Positions 36,449 to 46,604 of a stretch of DNA of 64,000 nucleotides are shown in pieces. The translations under genes were made by a program, and so were the position numbers. Location: contig MNCI01037953.1 in NCBI GenBank assembly GCA_015680685.1, positions 717,999 to 781,998 on the forward strand. The letters are read 5' to 3'. The notes under the pieces are model-generated. The model was not told where the DNA came from, did not search any database, and was given only the letters and a program-made list of their open reading frames with translations. The DNA is from Gnetum montanum. Taxonomy: Eukaryota; Streptophyta; Gnetopsida; Gnetales; Gnetaceae. Every line of letters starts with the position of its first letter. Positions within the stretch are counted from its first letter, which is position 1.

Positions 36449-36543
36449 CTGTAAAAAGAAAACATAGAGCGAAGAGTTAAAAAACACAATACATGATGAT
36501 GCAACAAAAAAAAGAAAATGGAGTCTAGAGTGTGGTCATTTAC
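36449..36543 (-). other. Antisense gene intron 2 (95 bp)
   Basis: Donor GATG|GTAAAT; acceptor TTTTTACAG|TAT after a strong pyrimidine tract. Reading frame is preserved across the junction (phase 1). Confidence 0.65.
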
Positions 36544-36814
36544 CATCTGTAAATGGTGTAGGCGGGGTAGGTGTAGGATCAATTCTTTGAGGGAAAATTG
36601 GCCCATTAGAAGACAAATCCTCATGTAACCAACCACGAACCTGGCAGCACTCAAAGGCTCTTGAAAACTACCTATGGTAGTCAACAATAGCCACCTTTGT
36701 CTAGTCCAGTACTATAGCACGAAGAATGGGGCCCACCATGAATGTCTCTAGCACTATGCATGCTAAGGCAAGTCCACCGTCATCATCATGCATCCCATGT
36801 TCATCAAAGCAGGG

Positions 36815-36900
36815 CTAGCATAGGAAAACAACATCTACATTTAGATGACATAAAATTTAAAAAGGAATCAAAAAGTAAAGTCAGGCACAAAGGAGCATAC
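36815..36900 (-). other. Antisense gene intron 1 (86 bp)
   Basis: Donor ACAG|GTATGC, acceptor TATGCTAG|CC, with a T-rich tract before the acceptor. The downstream frame is offset by one base from the upstream one, so either the junction or one exon carries an indel. Confidence 0.5.
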
Positions 36901-37370
36901 CTGTCCACTCTATATATTGTCCCAGGTGGGATCTGGAATAGAGTGTGCACGTAGAAGGCTAGGAAAAGTGTGTTGCTGCTGTTGTAATGAATACAAGTAG
37001 GCAGCTCCCACACATGAGTCAAGGGACGAGTAGATCTAGGACCCTCAATAGGGCCTCCCTCAACCTTAAAAATTCCTTCATCGATATCAGTAATAAAGGC
37101 AAGCATGCCTTGTGTAGACCCAGGCAACACTGTCTCGATGATATCACGAGCCAACTATTCACTCAGGCGAGACCATATAACCACACTAAAATTTTGCAAG
37201 ATGAATGAAAAAAATGAACTAACACTAGGGTGGAACCATATCACATGGGACCCGATGTGCATGTCATAGGGAGGTGTGTCCGGTCCAAAGGGGCCAAAGC
37301 AAGCAAGTACACCAACAAGCTCAACCACGAGAAGAGAAGATTTAGGTCCCCCGCATACGGCCAAGATATT
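36901..37370 (-). pseudogene. Antisense gene exon 1: FCP1/NIF-type HAD phosphatase-like domain
   Basis: The frame has, in order, a hydrophobic strand LLVVELVGVL, where the family has a DxD(G/E) nucleophile motif; a FHPSVSSFFSFI segment, where R-P-x-(V/L)-x-x-F-(L/F) is usual; the strand FSVVIWSRL, then LARDIIETVLP; and later RPLTHVWELP, a SNTLFLAFY segment where S-N-T-(L/V)-(L/I)-(I/V)-D-D-S is usual, and IPPGTIY, matching N-P-P-x-T-(A/I)-I-(F/Y). Order and spacing fit a plant NIF-like protein. Both nucleophile Asp (now Glu and Val) and the later Asp pair (now Ala-Phe) are missing, so any phosphatase activity is lost in this copy. The assignment rests on pattern recognition alone. Confidence 0.5.
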
Positions 37371-38980
37371 AGATAAGTAAAAAGTCTAAGTGCTAACATT
37401 AATATGAAACCATAGAAACCAAACACATAAATAATTTTTAAATGCATTGCTCCACCCCATGAGAAAAGGACACCAAGATCTATTTAGTGTATTTGATGCT
37501 CACTAGGATACATTGAAATCCATTTCACAATAAATCCACACAAAAGTATAGAACATAAACACTCACTGAAGAAAGGTTTAAATCATCCATCTCAAGAAAA
37601 TAATAAACGGCATAAACATGAAACCAGCAAGTAATAGGCATCCCAGCAGACAACATACGTCTTCACATTCTAGCTCAAGCTAGGCATCCTAGCAAATAAT
37701 GCACATCTTCACATTACAAACTCACACTGGGCATCCTTGGCAGTTTGCACTGGAACTGCCCTAGTGTCAAACTCACGTTGGGTTCCTACATTCCAGCTCA
37801 CGCTAGAACCTGCAAACTCATGTTGGGTTCCTACATTCAAGCTCAAGCTGGAACTTACAAACGCACGTTGGGAATCTATAGCTTGCCTTGGGAATCCTGC
37901 AACTCACACTACTTGGAAGCCCTATGCTCACGTTCCCTGAGACCCTGGTGGTCACGCTGAAAACTCCCCTTCTCCCATGTAACGCCACTCATGCTAATAT
38001 TCTGAACTCATGCTCATGCTAGGGCCTGTTCACCCACACTCACGTTGGGGCCTGTTCAACCATGCTCAAGCTGGGGCCTATTTCAGCAACTCACGCTGCT
38101 TGGCTCCCACATAGAACTCACGTTGGAGGTTCCACATAGTCCACCTCACACTGAGAATCGACAGCTCACACTACTCAGAGGAATTTGTGTTCACATTGCT
38201 TAGTGCACAAGAAAACAAAAAAACTTAACGCTGCCTAGGAACCTGGTAGTTACGCTACCAACACAAAAATAGAAAAAGAACAAGCCTTCCCCTGCAACAT
38301 AGGCCTTCTTGGCCCACACTCACACTAGCCATTTCCTAGCCTGAAAGTCACACTACCTGAAAAAGCCCTACAACCCAGGAAGCCCAAGAAGGCTGAAAAA
38401 CCCTACGGCCCAGGAAGCCCCAAAAGCCTGAAAACCAAACCCACACTACCAAGAAGCCCCAAAAGCTCATGCTACCTAGGATATTCCTGGCACTCACGAT
38501 GCGCTTGCCTCAAAATGCAAAACAACAAAAAAAAATCTAACTTGCACTCACGCCTTGCACACAGGCCCTAGGCACTCATGCTGACACCACGAAAATCAAG
38601 AACATCGAGCTACAAATCCCAAAAAAAAACCCCAAAACAACCCCAAAATTGCGGCCATAAAATTCTATCCTAGGTAATGTTGTCCACAAATGCTGGAGAA
38701 AAGCAAGAGAAAATAAATCTACCTATGCAGGGCCCCATCCCACATTGGAATCCTGGCTTGGGGAAGATGCTAGAGAAGCTCTTCACTCTCCTCCATAAAT
38801 GCCAGATCTGCCTACCTCTTCCCTTTGTCTCGGCTTGCCTTTCCTCTACCCTTGTCCTTCATGGTTGCCTTGCTCACGCTAATGCTGACGTTGTAGCTCA
38901 CTTTGCACTCCTAGCTCACATTGTAGTCCAAGAACTCACGCTAGCACAAAACCCCCTTCCTTCACTTCAAAACCCCCCTT
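37371..38980. promoter_or_regulatory. Upstream region of the antisense gene: dense TCACGCTG motif field
   Basis: From about 37670 to 38960 roughly thirty copies by eye of (A/G)CTCACGCTG(G) and its variants (TCACGTTG, TCATGCTG, TCACACTG, TCAAGCTG) occur every 20-60 bp, often with GGG or a pyrimidine after them. Most variants differ at the central CpG. The same motif family fills the LTR U3 and the leader. There is no supported ORF; the plus ORF at 38677-39027 is a composition artefact of this field. The location just 5' of the antisense gene suggests a promoter role, which is inference. Confidence 0.5.
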
Positions 38981-39309
38981 TAAACCCAAAACATTCTATT
39001 TTATTTTCTCTTATTTTATTTATTTAAATTTACCATGTTTAAATTTTGTTTTCATTTATGTCATCTTTATTTTATGTTGGCCTAGTATTCCTCATTATTC
39101 CAGCCTATGGAGATGAGGCCAAAAAAATTATTATTATGCAAAAAAAGGCATGAAAAGTTAAAATCAACAAAATATATATATATACATACATATATAAACG
39201 TTTCAAAATTTTATAAAATTTTAAAGTCTCATAAACTTATCGTTCACACAAAATTTCAAAAATCAAAAATTGTCTTAGGCACTCAATCTGAATGACAAAT
39301 TGACATGAA

Positions 39310-39430
39310 TATTACTGGCCTGGTATGGCCTTAAACTGCCATGTGGCCCGGTATGGCCTTAAACTACCATGTGGCCCGGTATGGCCTAAAACTGCCATCT
39401 GGTCAAGTACTGCCTAAAACTGCCATCACT
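39310..39430. repeat. Repeat array 2 (29-bp units), right of the antisense gene
   Basis: Four units of the type CCGGTATGGCCTTAAACTGC with a CATGTGG spacer, period about 29 bp. The core TATGGCCTTAAACTGCC matches the cores in array 1 (TATGGCATAAAACTGG) and array 3 (CATGACTTAAAACTGA). Confidence 0.8.
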
Positions 39431-39557
39431 ATCGCTGCATTTTCCAATTTTATCAGTACATAGTTTGATTACCCTACATTCATTTACATTTAGTAACTCT
39501 TTCGTCAAGGGGATTTCTCTTACTTCGCTCCTGGTTTAAATTGGTAGGAGCAAGCAC

Positions 39558-41669
39558 ATGGCCACCAAGAATATCCTTTCAACATTGTCTCTTAGTGGAC
39601 CATACATGGAGGTAAAAAGAGCAATCAACCCAAAATCCTTGGATCTAGACCCATCCACTTATACTAATTTAATAGCCTCCAATCAAGAAATGTCAAACTG
39701 GCCTAAAAATCTAACTAAGACTTTGGATCTAGAAGCCGATAATATCACTAAAGATCCCCTTGTTGAAGTCCCCATTACCACATCTAATGGTGAAGCCAGA
39801 ACATTGAAATTAAGTGCCCTACTAGACTCACAACTTGTCGGTGACATCACTCAAGTATTGAAAGACAACATAAAAACATTTACATGGTCATATACTGATA
39901 TGCCAGGATTAGACCCTGTAATCGTCCAACACAATATTATCCTTAATGAAAAAATTAAACTGGTAAAAAAAAAAGCACAAAAGGTTAGACCTAAGGTAGC
40001 TTTGGAAGTCTGTGCTGAAATCACAAAGCTCTACCAAGCCGGTTTCATCTAGGCCATTGATTATTCTAATTGGGTATCAAACATTGTTGTAGTCCCTAAG
40101 AAGAATGGTAGTATACGCATATGTATTGACTTCCATGATCTTAACACAGCCACTATAAAGGAGGAATTCCCACTACCCAACATTCATCAACTTATTAACA
40201 CAACTGCAGGGCATGCACTATTATCCTTTATTGATGGATTTTCATGATACAACCAAATAAGAATCAATTTGGAACATCAACTCAAAATAACTTTTATGAC
40301 ACCTTGGGGTACATTCTATTATACTATGATGTCATTTGGCCTTAAAAATGCAAGAGCTACATATCAACGAGCAATGACATATATATTTAGTGATTACATG
40401 CTCAATTTGCTCAATGATTACGTTGATGATATTGTGATTAAATCTAAAATAGCCGAACAACATGCAAAAGATCTAGACCTAGTGCTTAAACATTGTCTCA
40501 AATATGACCTTCGACTCAATCCAAAGAAGTGTGTCTTTGGTGGCAAAACAGGCAAGATGCTTGGTTTCATAGTCTCTGAAATAGAAATACGAGTAGACCC
40601 TGATAAGATTAAGGTAATAACTAATATGCAACCACCAAAAAACCTTACCGAATTACGTGGTCTTCAAGTTAGGTTGCAATTCATTAGATGATTTATCAAG
40701 AGGTTGACAAATAAGTTGAGACCTATGTAGCACCTATTACAAAAAAATGTGCATTTCCAATGGACCCAACAATGTTAGGAAGCATTTGAGAACATAAAGC
40801 AGGAGTTGACTCAATTGACAACCATTTATCCCCTGCAAGGCGATAAACCCTTTTACATCTACCTTGTAACTTCTGATGCTTCCATTACATCGATGCTTTG
40901 TCAAAAATGTAAAGATGGAGCTGAGATCCCTGTATATTACCTAAGAAATGCTTTAATTTACTATGAACAACGATACAACGACGTGGAGAAATCATGCCTT
41001 GCCCTTGTTTTCACCTTGAAGAAATGGCAGCATTATCTCTTCTACAATCAAGTTTACATCATTTGCAAGAATACTGTACTCTGCGCTATTACCAACAACA
41101 TCTACGAGTCAAGTAGGATAGCTAGGTGGAAAGAAATGATCACAGAGTTTGACTTACACTATGTTGCTAAATCATCCACAAAAGGTCAAGCAATAGTCAC
41201 ACAATTAGCCGTCTCGCCAATGCATGATCAAGCAATAGTTAACTCTGAGTTCCCTGATGAGAATGTTAATAGTATAGACACCGTACCTGACAATTACAAG
41301 GCAATCCTCTATTTCGATGGAGCTTCAACCTCCTGAGGAGGAAGTACTGCATCCATTTTAACATACCCCTCTAGAGAAATCCAACCCTTCGCCCACCGAT
41401 TGACCTTTTCCTGTACCAATAACGTGGTGGAAGGTCTTCTTAGAGGTCTTCAAGTAGCGTTGACTTCGGGAATCTCACGTCTTGTAGTTCAAGGTGATTC
41501 ACAGCTAGTCGTTAATCAAGTCACTGAGGTTTACGCATGTAAGGCTCTCTATTTGCAACCATATTATGATTTGACCAAACATCTACTGAGGCAACTAGTA
41601 GAAATGAATATACAGCATGTCCCTAGAAGTGAAGAAACCATTGCCGATGCACTTGCTACATTACCTTAA
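39558..41669 (+). pseudogene. pol: Tat-like reverse transcriptase, RNase H and second RNase H
   Basis: The ATG at 39558 opens 164 codons, and the frame continues to 41669 with few stops. RT: VVPKKNGSIRI near 40095 and YVDD at 40419-40430 with both catalytic Asp intact; thumb ..MLGFIVSE.. follows. The connected RNase H has a TSDASITSMLCQ segment (about 40870), in which the family's first acidic residue is present. The second, archaeal-type RNase H (41301-41669) keeps all four acidic residues: Asp at 41316 (FDGAS), Glu at 41430 (NNVVEG), Asp at 41496 (QGDSQLV) and Asp at 41646 (IADALA). This dual arrangement is diagnostic of the Tat/Ogre lineage. An in-frame TGA at 41335 and a stop at 40050 make it non-functional as it stands. 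Confidence 0.9.
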
Positions 41670-41671
41670 AC

Positions 41672-42990
41672 ATGACACCTGAAATGTTCTATGCATTGCC
41701 TAGCTCTATAACAAGTTGTGCCGAACATATAATTAACAGTCTTGATGAAATTCCTATAGCATCTATTAGCACAACACATGCAATAAAATGGTATGATGAC
41801 ATAAAAGAATACCTTCTAAGAGACGAGCTTCCACAACACTTGACAAATGCTCAAAAGGACGCCATGCAAAAACGCTCTTAGCAATATGTGTTAATAGGAG
41901 ATACCTTGTGTCACAAATCCTATGAAGGCATTCTGTTGATGTTCATTAGTAGCATCGATGGTCAAACGATCGTAGAATAAGTCCACAAAGGACTTTGTGG
42001 AGGCCACATTGCACCCAAAGCAATGGCAACAAAGATTAGGCACTTAGGCTACTACTAGCCACACATGGAGTACGATTGCATCTCCAAGGTCAAAACATGT
42101 GACATTTGCCAAAAGCATGGTAATCTAATACATGTGCTACCTAATGAATTACACATAACACAAATCACATGGCCTTTCCAAAAATGGGGATTAGACTTAA
42201 TTAGACTAATAACGCCATCATCCTCTACGGGACATAGCTTTATTATCACTGCAACTGAATACTTCACGAAATGGGTAAAACCTATTCTCCTTAGGAAGAC
42301 CACTTCAAAACATATTTTCACTTTCATAATAGAAAATATCATGACCTATTTTGGTATTCCGATGACCATCATTACTGACAATGGGCCACAGTTCAGCAGT
42401 GCAGATACTAAAAGTTTCTGTGAAAGCCTAAGTATTAAACATGCATTTTCATCACCTTACTACCCACAAAGCAATGGTCAAGTGGAAGCTACAAACAAAA
42501 ATATCATCATGGTGCTCAAAAAGATGCTAAATTAGAGCAAAAAATGATGGTATGAACAATTATTCTATGCATTGTGGGCATACAGAACCACACATCGAAC
42601 ATGTACAGGTAAAACACCATATAGTATTGTGTATGGATCTGAAGCTGTTTTACCTTTAGAGTTACAGGTTCCCTCATTGTGGATAGCTCTCTCGAGCCTC
42701 CTCGATGAAAGTCAAAATAATGAATTGCGCATTGTTGACCTTGACTCGGTGGAGGAGGAACATGTTCGAACACTTGATCAAATCGAGTGGTACCAGAAAC
42801 AACAACAACAATGACACAAACATGATTTACATAAACATCCAATTAAGGAAGGAGACCTAGTCCTAAAAGCCATCTGTGAACACCCAAATAAGTTCTCAGC
42901 TAACTAGGAAGGGCCTTACTTAGTCACCAAGGCATACAATAATGAGCATTTAAACTTGCTGACATGGATGAGAATGAGTTTGCTAATCCT
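41672..42990 (+). pseudogene. int: Tat-like integrase remnant
   Basis: An HHCC zinc region is visible: a His in HKGLCGGH (about 41975), then CDICQKHG (about 42101). The catalytic triad is complete: Asp at 42194 (WGLDLI), Asp at 42377 (TDNGPQF) and Glu at 42485 (GQVEATN), 35 residues after the second Asp. The C-terminal part has WAYRTTHRTCTGKTPYSIVY (from 42573) and a GDLVLKA segment (about 42850). Integrase inserts the cDNA into chromosomal DNA; the 5-bp duplication (GCTAT) at this copy fits. Several TAG/TGA codons interrupt it. Confidence 0.85.
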
Positions 42991-43029
42991 ACAAATCACT
43001 TGTACCTAAAACAGTACTATATCTAATGA

Positions 43030-43520
43030 ACTTCAGTCACAGAACAGTTCTGGCATCATGACTTAAAACTGATACAATAGAATAGTCCTAGCATCATGAC
43101 TTAAAACTAATACCACAGAACAGTCCTAGCATCATGACTTAAAACTGATACCACAGAATAGTCCTGGCATCATGACTTAAAATTGATACCACAGAACAGT
43201 CCTGGCATCATGACTTAAAACTGATACCATAGAACAATCCTAGCATCATGACTTAAAACTGATACCACAAAAATTTCCTAGAGTCATGACTATAAAATGA
43301 CACCATAGAGCTCCGTCTGGTACGATGCTGAACTGCCACATCTATCTGCCATGACGTGCAACTAGCATCCAGAGTCCACTAAGATTGTAAACTAGTTTGC
43401 CTCTTCACAGTCCACTACGACTATAAACTAGCAATGCACCATCTGCTATGATGCTAAACTAGTACCGTCCAAAAGGTTATGACATGAAACTAACCTACAA
43501 TAGTCTGCTAAGACTATAAA
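43030..43520. repeat. Repeat array 3 (38-bp units) after integrase
   Basis: Seven well-matched 38-bp units (core GCATCATGACTTAAAACTGA, spacer TACCACAGAACAGTCCT) run from 43037 to about 43300. They grade into diverged units (GATGCTGAACTGCC, GACTATAAACTAG, GATGCTAAACTAG, GACATGAAACTAA) up to 43520. The core is shared with arrays 1 and 2. Confidence 0.85.
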
Positions 43521-43730
43521 CTGGTGACATCATCAACGACCAGGAAAAAACTTGAAAATATGTGTTACTGCAATTGGCTATACATGTTCCACCAAAACTT
43601 GCTGCATAATTTGTCTCATGGGACTTGATGAAGCTAATGCTATTCATGATTCTGTTTGCTTTGAAATTGCACTCGATGGCTCCACCTCCTTGTTCATCTC
43701 CTTGTTGAAAGTGCTTATTTAACCATTTCC

Positions 43731-44094
43731 TTTATGTTTTTCTTGTCTTCTTGGAGTTGTGTTTGCAGAATGACATGCCTGAGGCATTCGTGCATAGATG
43801 TACTTCATCATGACGATAGGGTATCACATTCTTCCTAACTCATGTAACTATGTTAATCAATCTGTTCATAAGTACATTCCCTACTCCTGATACATCCCCT
43901 ATTTCTCCATCATTTATGTTTTTCTTGTCTTCTTGGAGTTGTGTTTGCAAGATAACATGCCTGAGGCATTCATGCATAGATGCATTTCATCATGATGATA
44001 GGGTATCACATTCTTCCTGACGCATGTAACTATGTTAATCAATCCGTTCATAAGTACATTCTTGACTCCCGATACATCCCCTATTTCCCCATCA
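43731..44094. repeat. 182-bp tandem duplication, two copies
   Basis: TTTATGTTTTTCTTGTCTTC and the following sequence recur 182 bp later (43913) with few differences (GCATTCGTGCATAGATG versus GCATTCATGCATAGATG). Non-coding 3' region of the Tat-like element. Confidence 0.85.
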
Positions 44095-44879
44095 TGCCCC
44101 CTTATCCTAATTCAATTACATCCCTTAGATACATTATATCCTACTCACCTCAAAGCCCTTGATACAATGTTGCACACTGTGACTCTCTAAGCAGTTGCAA
44201 CGCAAAACATAGTATACGATACATGATACAAAATGCAAGTGCTCGAACATGAACATATCACTAAAAGCAAGCTCTTTCAAAAAGACTAAAGAGAATAAGA
44301 AAAACAAAAGAAAAGAAGAAGCAAAAAAAATAACAAAAAGTTTAAAGAGAAAAATGCATAGAAAAGGTCTTCATGACCCCATCGATGTCATAGACCAATG
44401 ACTATTAGCTATTCTCATACAAGCCCCATGCAAGAAGGCAATTGTCTTGGAAAATAGTTACACTCGTGTCTCAAAGAGACCATGTTGCACATCATCGCGT
44501 GGCTTTGGCTATTTACAATGGGCCATGTAAACACTCTATAAGAGTCTCGTTTCTCTAAAGAACGCACCTCCTATGTCTTGGCTTTGAATCTGCTGAATAC
44601 TGGCTATTGACAAGGACCAAAGATATAGCTCATTCACATGAGAGTATTCTTCCCCCACAATTCCAGTAGCAATTATAACCCTTGATCAACTTCTAGCTTC
44701 CCTTGGTTACAACCAATCCCCTTGCATCTTGAACTACATTCCCTCAATCCCATGTACTTTTGAAAATGGTGCGATGGCATACAGCCAAGGGCCAATGGAT
44801 AATTCTTGGTACTTGGTTGTTCATGGTGTTTTGCACTTCTTTGTCGACGCCTCTCGGGTGAATTCCTCTAGACATCAAC
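44095..44879 (+). other. 3' untranslated region of the Tat-like element
   Basis: No supported ORF; A-rich between 44280 and 44360. It leads to the purine tract. Confidence 0.55.
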
Positions 44880-44892
44880 AAAGAGGAGCCAA
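44880..44892 (+). promoter_or_regulatory. Polypurine tract of the Tat-like element
   Basis: AAAGAGGAGCCAA directly precedes the 3' LTR start TGAAACACC. Confidence 0.65.
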
Positions 44893-46599
44893 TGAAACAC
44901 CACTAATTTCAGCCTAACACTTTGAAACAAGAATGACTCAAACCCTTTCAAGCATTTGGAGGACAAAATTTGACTAAGGCATGGAACTCATGCTATCAAG
45001 CTAGCTTTCCCTCAATGTGAGCAACTCCAACATCTTCAAGATCAAGTCAAAAATGGTCCAAATCTGAGGGTGTAAGCCATCCTCAAGGCCACTAATGACC
45101 ACTACAAGCTTCAGCATTCAGGAATTCAATTTTGAAGACAAATTATTCACATTTTCACACTCATGTTGTCACTCATGCTGAGGTCACGCTGGTAGTGTGA
45201 GTACAGCGTGAGTAACTTTTAGAGCCCAAAATTGAGTCAAAATGATCTATTTTCCAAAGTTCAAGTCATCCTCAGGGTTCATTTTTGACAACTATGGGTC
45301 CCAACCTCTAGAATGCCAGATTTCAGGTCCAAAATTACAAGTTTTTGTAGCTCGCGTTGTGGTCATGCTGGCAATGTGAGTCCAACATGAGCTACCAAAA
45401 GTGGCTCAAAACAAGTCACTTTCAAGTTCAGTTTCTAATTTTTAGATCACTCTTGAGGTCAACCATAGTCAGGCAATTCCTGCACTTCAAGAATCAAGCT
45501 TCAAAAATCAAAATTTGGTGGAAAATCTGTCATTTTAGCTTACTCATGCTGAGGTCACGCTGCAGTCATGCTAGTAGCATGAGTGTAGCGTGAATGTAGC
45601 ATGAGTACAGCATGAGCATGCTAAGTACATGCCAAGACAAAATCAACTCATGCTAGAAGTTCTAGTTAATTAAAGAAGCCTCCAACAACCACAGAACCAC
45701 TCAAATCGACATCCTGTAGTAGCCAATTCAGAGATCAAGAAGTTTCAAGCGAGCCAGAGTCAATTTCTCTTATTGTACATTATTATTTCATTATAAATTT
45801 TCATTATTTGTTAGCTTGTCAGGCTCTTACGCTCCAAATTGTATGTGCTTCCATGAGCGTAAGCTAGCTCGGGCAAGCCAACACATGCTATAAGATACAA
45901 TGCACCTGGTCAAAAATGTAGCTTGCCCACGCATGTCCAACTCACACATAGCTGTCCATCGGACACATGTCACACAATCTATTTTCCTCTCATCTCTTAG
46001 CCATTGATTCCATCCATGAATTCTGTGCCCAAACCTAGCCAAACCTTATAAATACCTTGTCAATTCACATAAACAGGGTTGACAATTTTGAAGGTGGACA
46101 GATTAGGAAACTTAGACCAGAAATCCTTGGGCGCTCAGGCACACTTGACTCCTAGCATCCAAGCACTTCTGAAACAAATCACATCACCCCGAGGCTTGGT
46201 GCTTGACCTGCCATGCACACGTGTAGCTACGCTTTGACTGGTGCACATCTTTTCTAAGCAATACAATACAATTCTTTTGTCTAGCCATTATTCTGTTTAC
46301 CTTGTTTTACATTCGATTTACATTTTGTTTGCAATACTATTCTGTGTATGCTCTATTTGCATTTTGTACATTACTATTTACATTTCGTACATCATCAGTT
46401 ACGATAACCCTAGCACAAGCCATATTTTACGCTTGGGGAAGTCCTTGGTTGATTTGCGTGTAGACCATCCAAGGCACTCTACCTTCGTTTCCTTTTCTAG
46501 CTTTTCCTCAAGCGAAGGTAGGGTCAACTGTGTCTACCCGATGATCTTTCAGTGTTTGTTTTTCCTTCCAACCTTACACCGACAATTTAGGTTAGTATA
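44893..46599 (+). repeat. 3' LTR of the Tat/Ogre-like element
   Basis: A 1707-bp LTR pairing with 27114-28776. It starts TGAAACACCACT and ends ...GTTAGTATA, where the expected final CA has become TA, followed by GCTAT. It contains the same TCACGCTG-type motifs, with extra copies at 45540-45640, and TATAAATA at 46047. Confidence 0.9.
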
Positions 46600-46604
46600 G
46601 CTAT

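Larger units (their letters stand above)
33624..37370 (-). pseudogene. Multi-exon antisense gene inside the Tat-like element (NIF/FCP1-like + accessory domain + coiled coil)
   Basis: It is read on the strand opposite to gag-pol. Exons, in order: about 37370-36901, 36814-36544, 36448-35403, 35290-35016, 34935-34736, 34636 to about 33850, and 33704-33624 (stop TGA 33626-33624). Five introns have GT...AG ends and lengths of 86, 95, 112, 80 and 99 bp. Frame is kept across 36449-36543, 34936-35015 and 34637-34735, and across 35291-35402 with acceptor TTATCAG. The first junction is off by one and the last donor is unclear. Exon 1 resembles an FCP1/NIF HAD phosphatase, exon 3 carries the accessory transposon domain, and exons 4-6 are charged and coiled-coil-like. 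A few in-frame TAG/TGA stops and indels show decay. The N-terminus upstream of 37370 is unresolved. Confidence 0.65.
27114..46599 (+). mobile_element. Complete 19.5-kb Tat/Ogre-like Ty3/gypsy element
   Basis: LTRs at 27114-28776 and 44893-46599 are flanked by GCTAT duplications (27109-27113 and 46600-46604). In order: PBS (28782), gag-pro (29219-33000), repeat array 1, an antisense multi-exon gene (37370 to 33624), a motif-rich spacer, array 2, RT plus RNase H plus a second RNase H (39558-41669), integrase (41672-42960), array 3, a 182-bp tandem duplication and a purine tract (44880-44892). The second RNase H and the giant size place it in the Tat/Ogre lineage. Over the first 135 bp the LTRs differ at about 13 positions by eye, so the insertion is old. 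Confidence 0.9.

Noticed and set aside
36028-36480. Plus-strand 150-codon ORF
   Set aside because: It is the mirror of antisense exon 3, whose minus frame has the recognisable domain and correct splice sites.
38677-39027. Plus-strand ORF of 116 codons in the motif-rich spacer
   Set aside because: It is open because of the repeated C-rich TCACGCTG-type field; no domain, no neighbouring gene logic, and a composition typical of a repeat artefact.
43030-43300. CRISPR-like array (38-bp repeats)
   Set aside because: Units are contiguous without unique spacers and sit in a plant retrotransposon; an ordinary tandem repeat.
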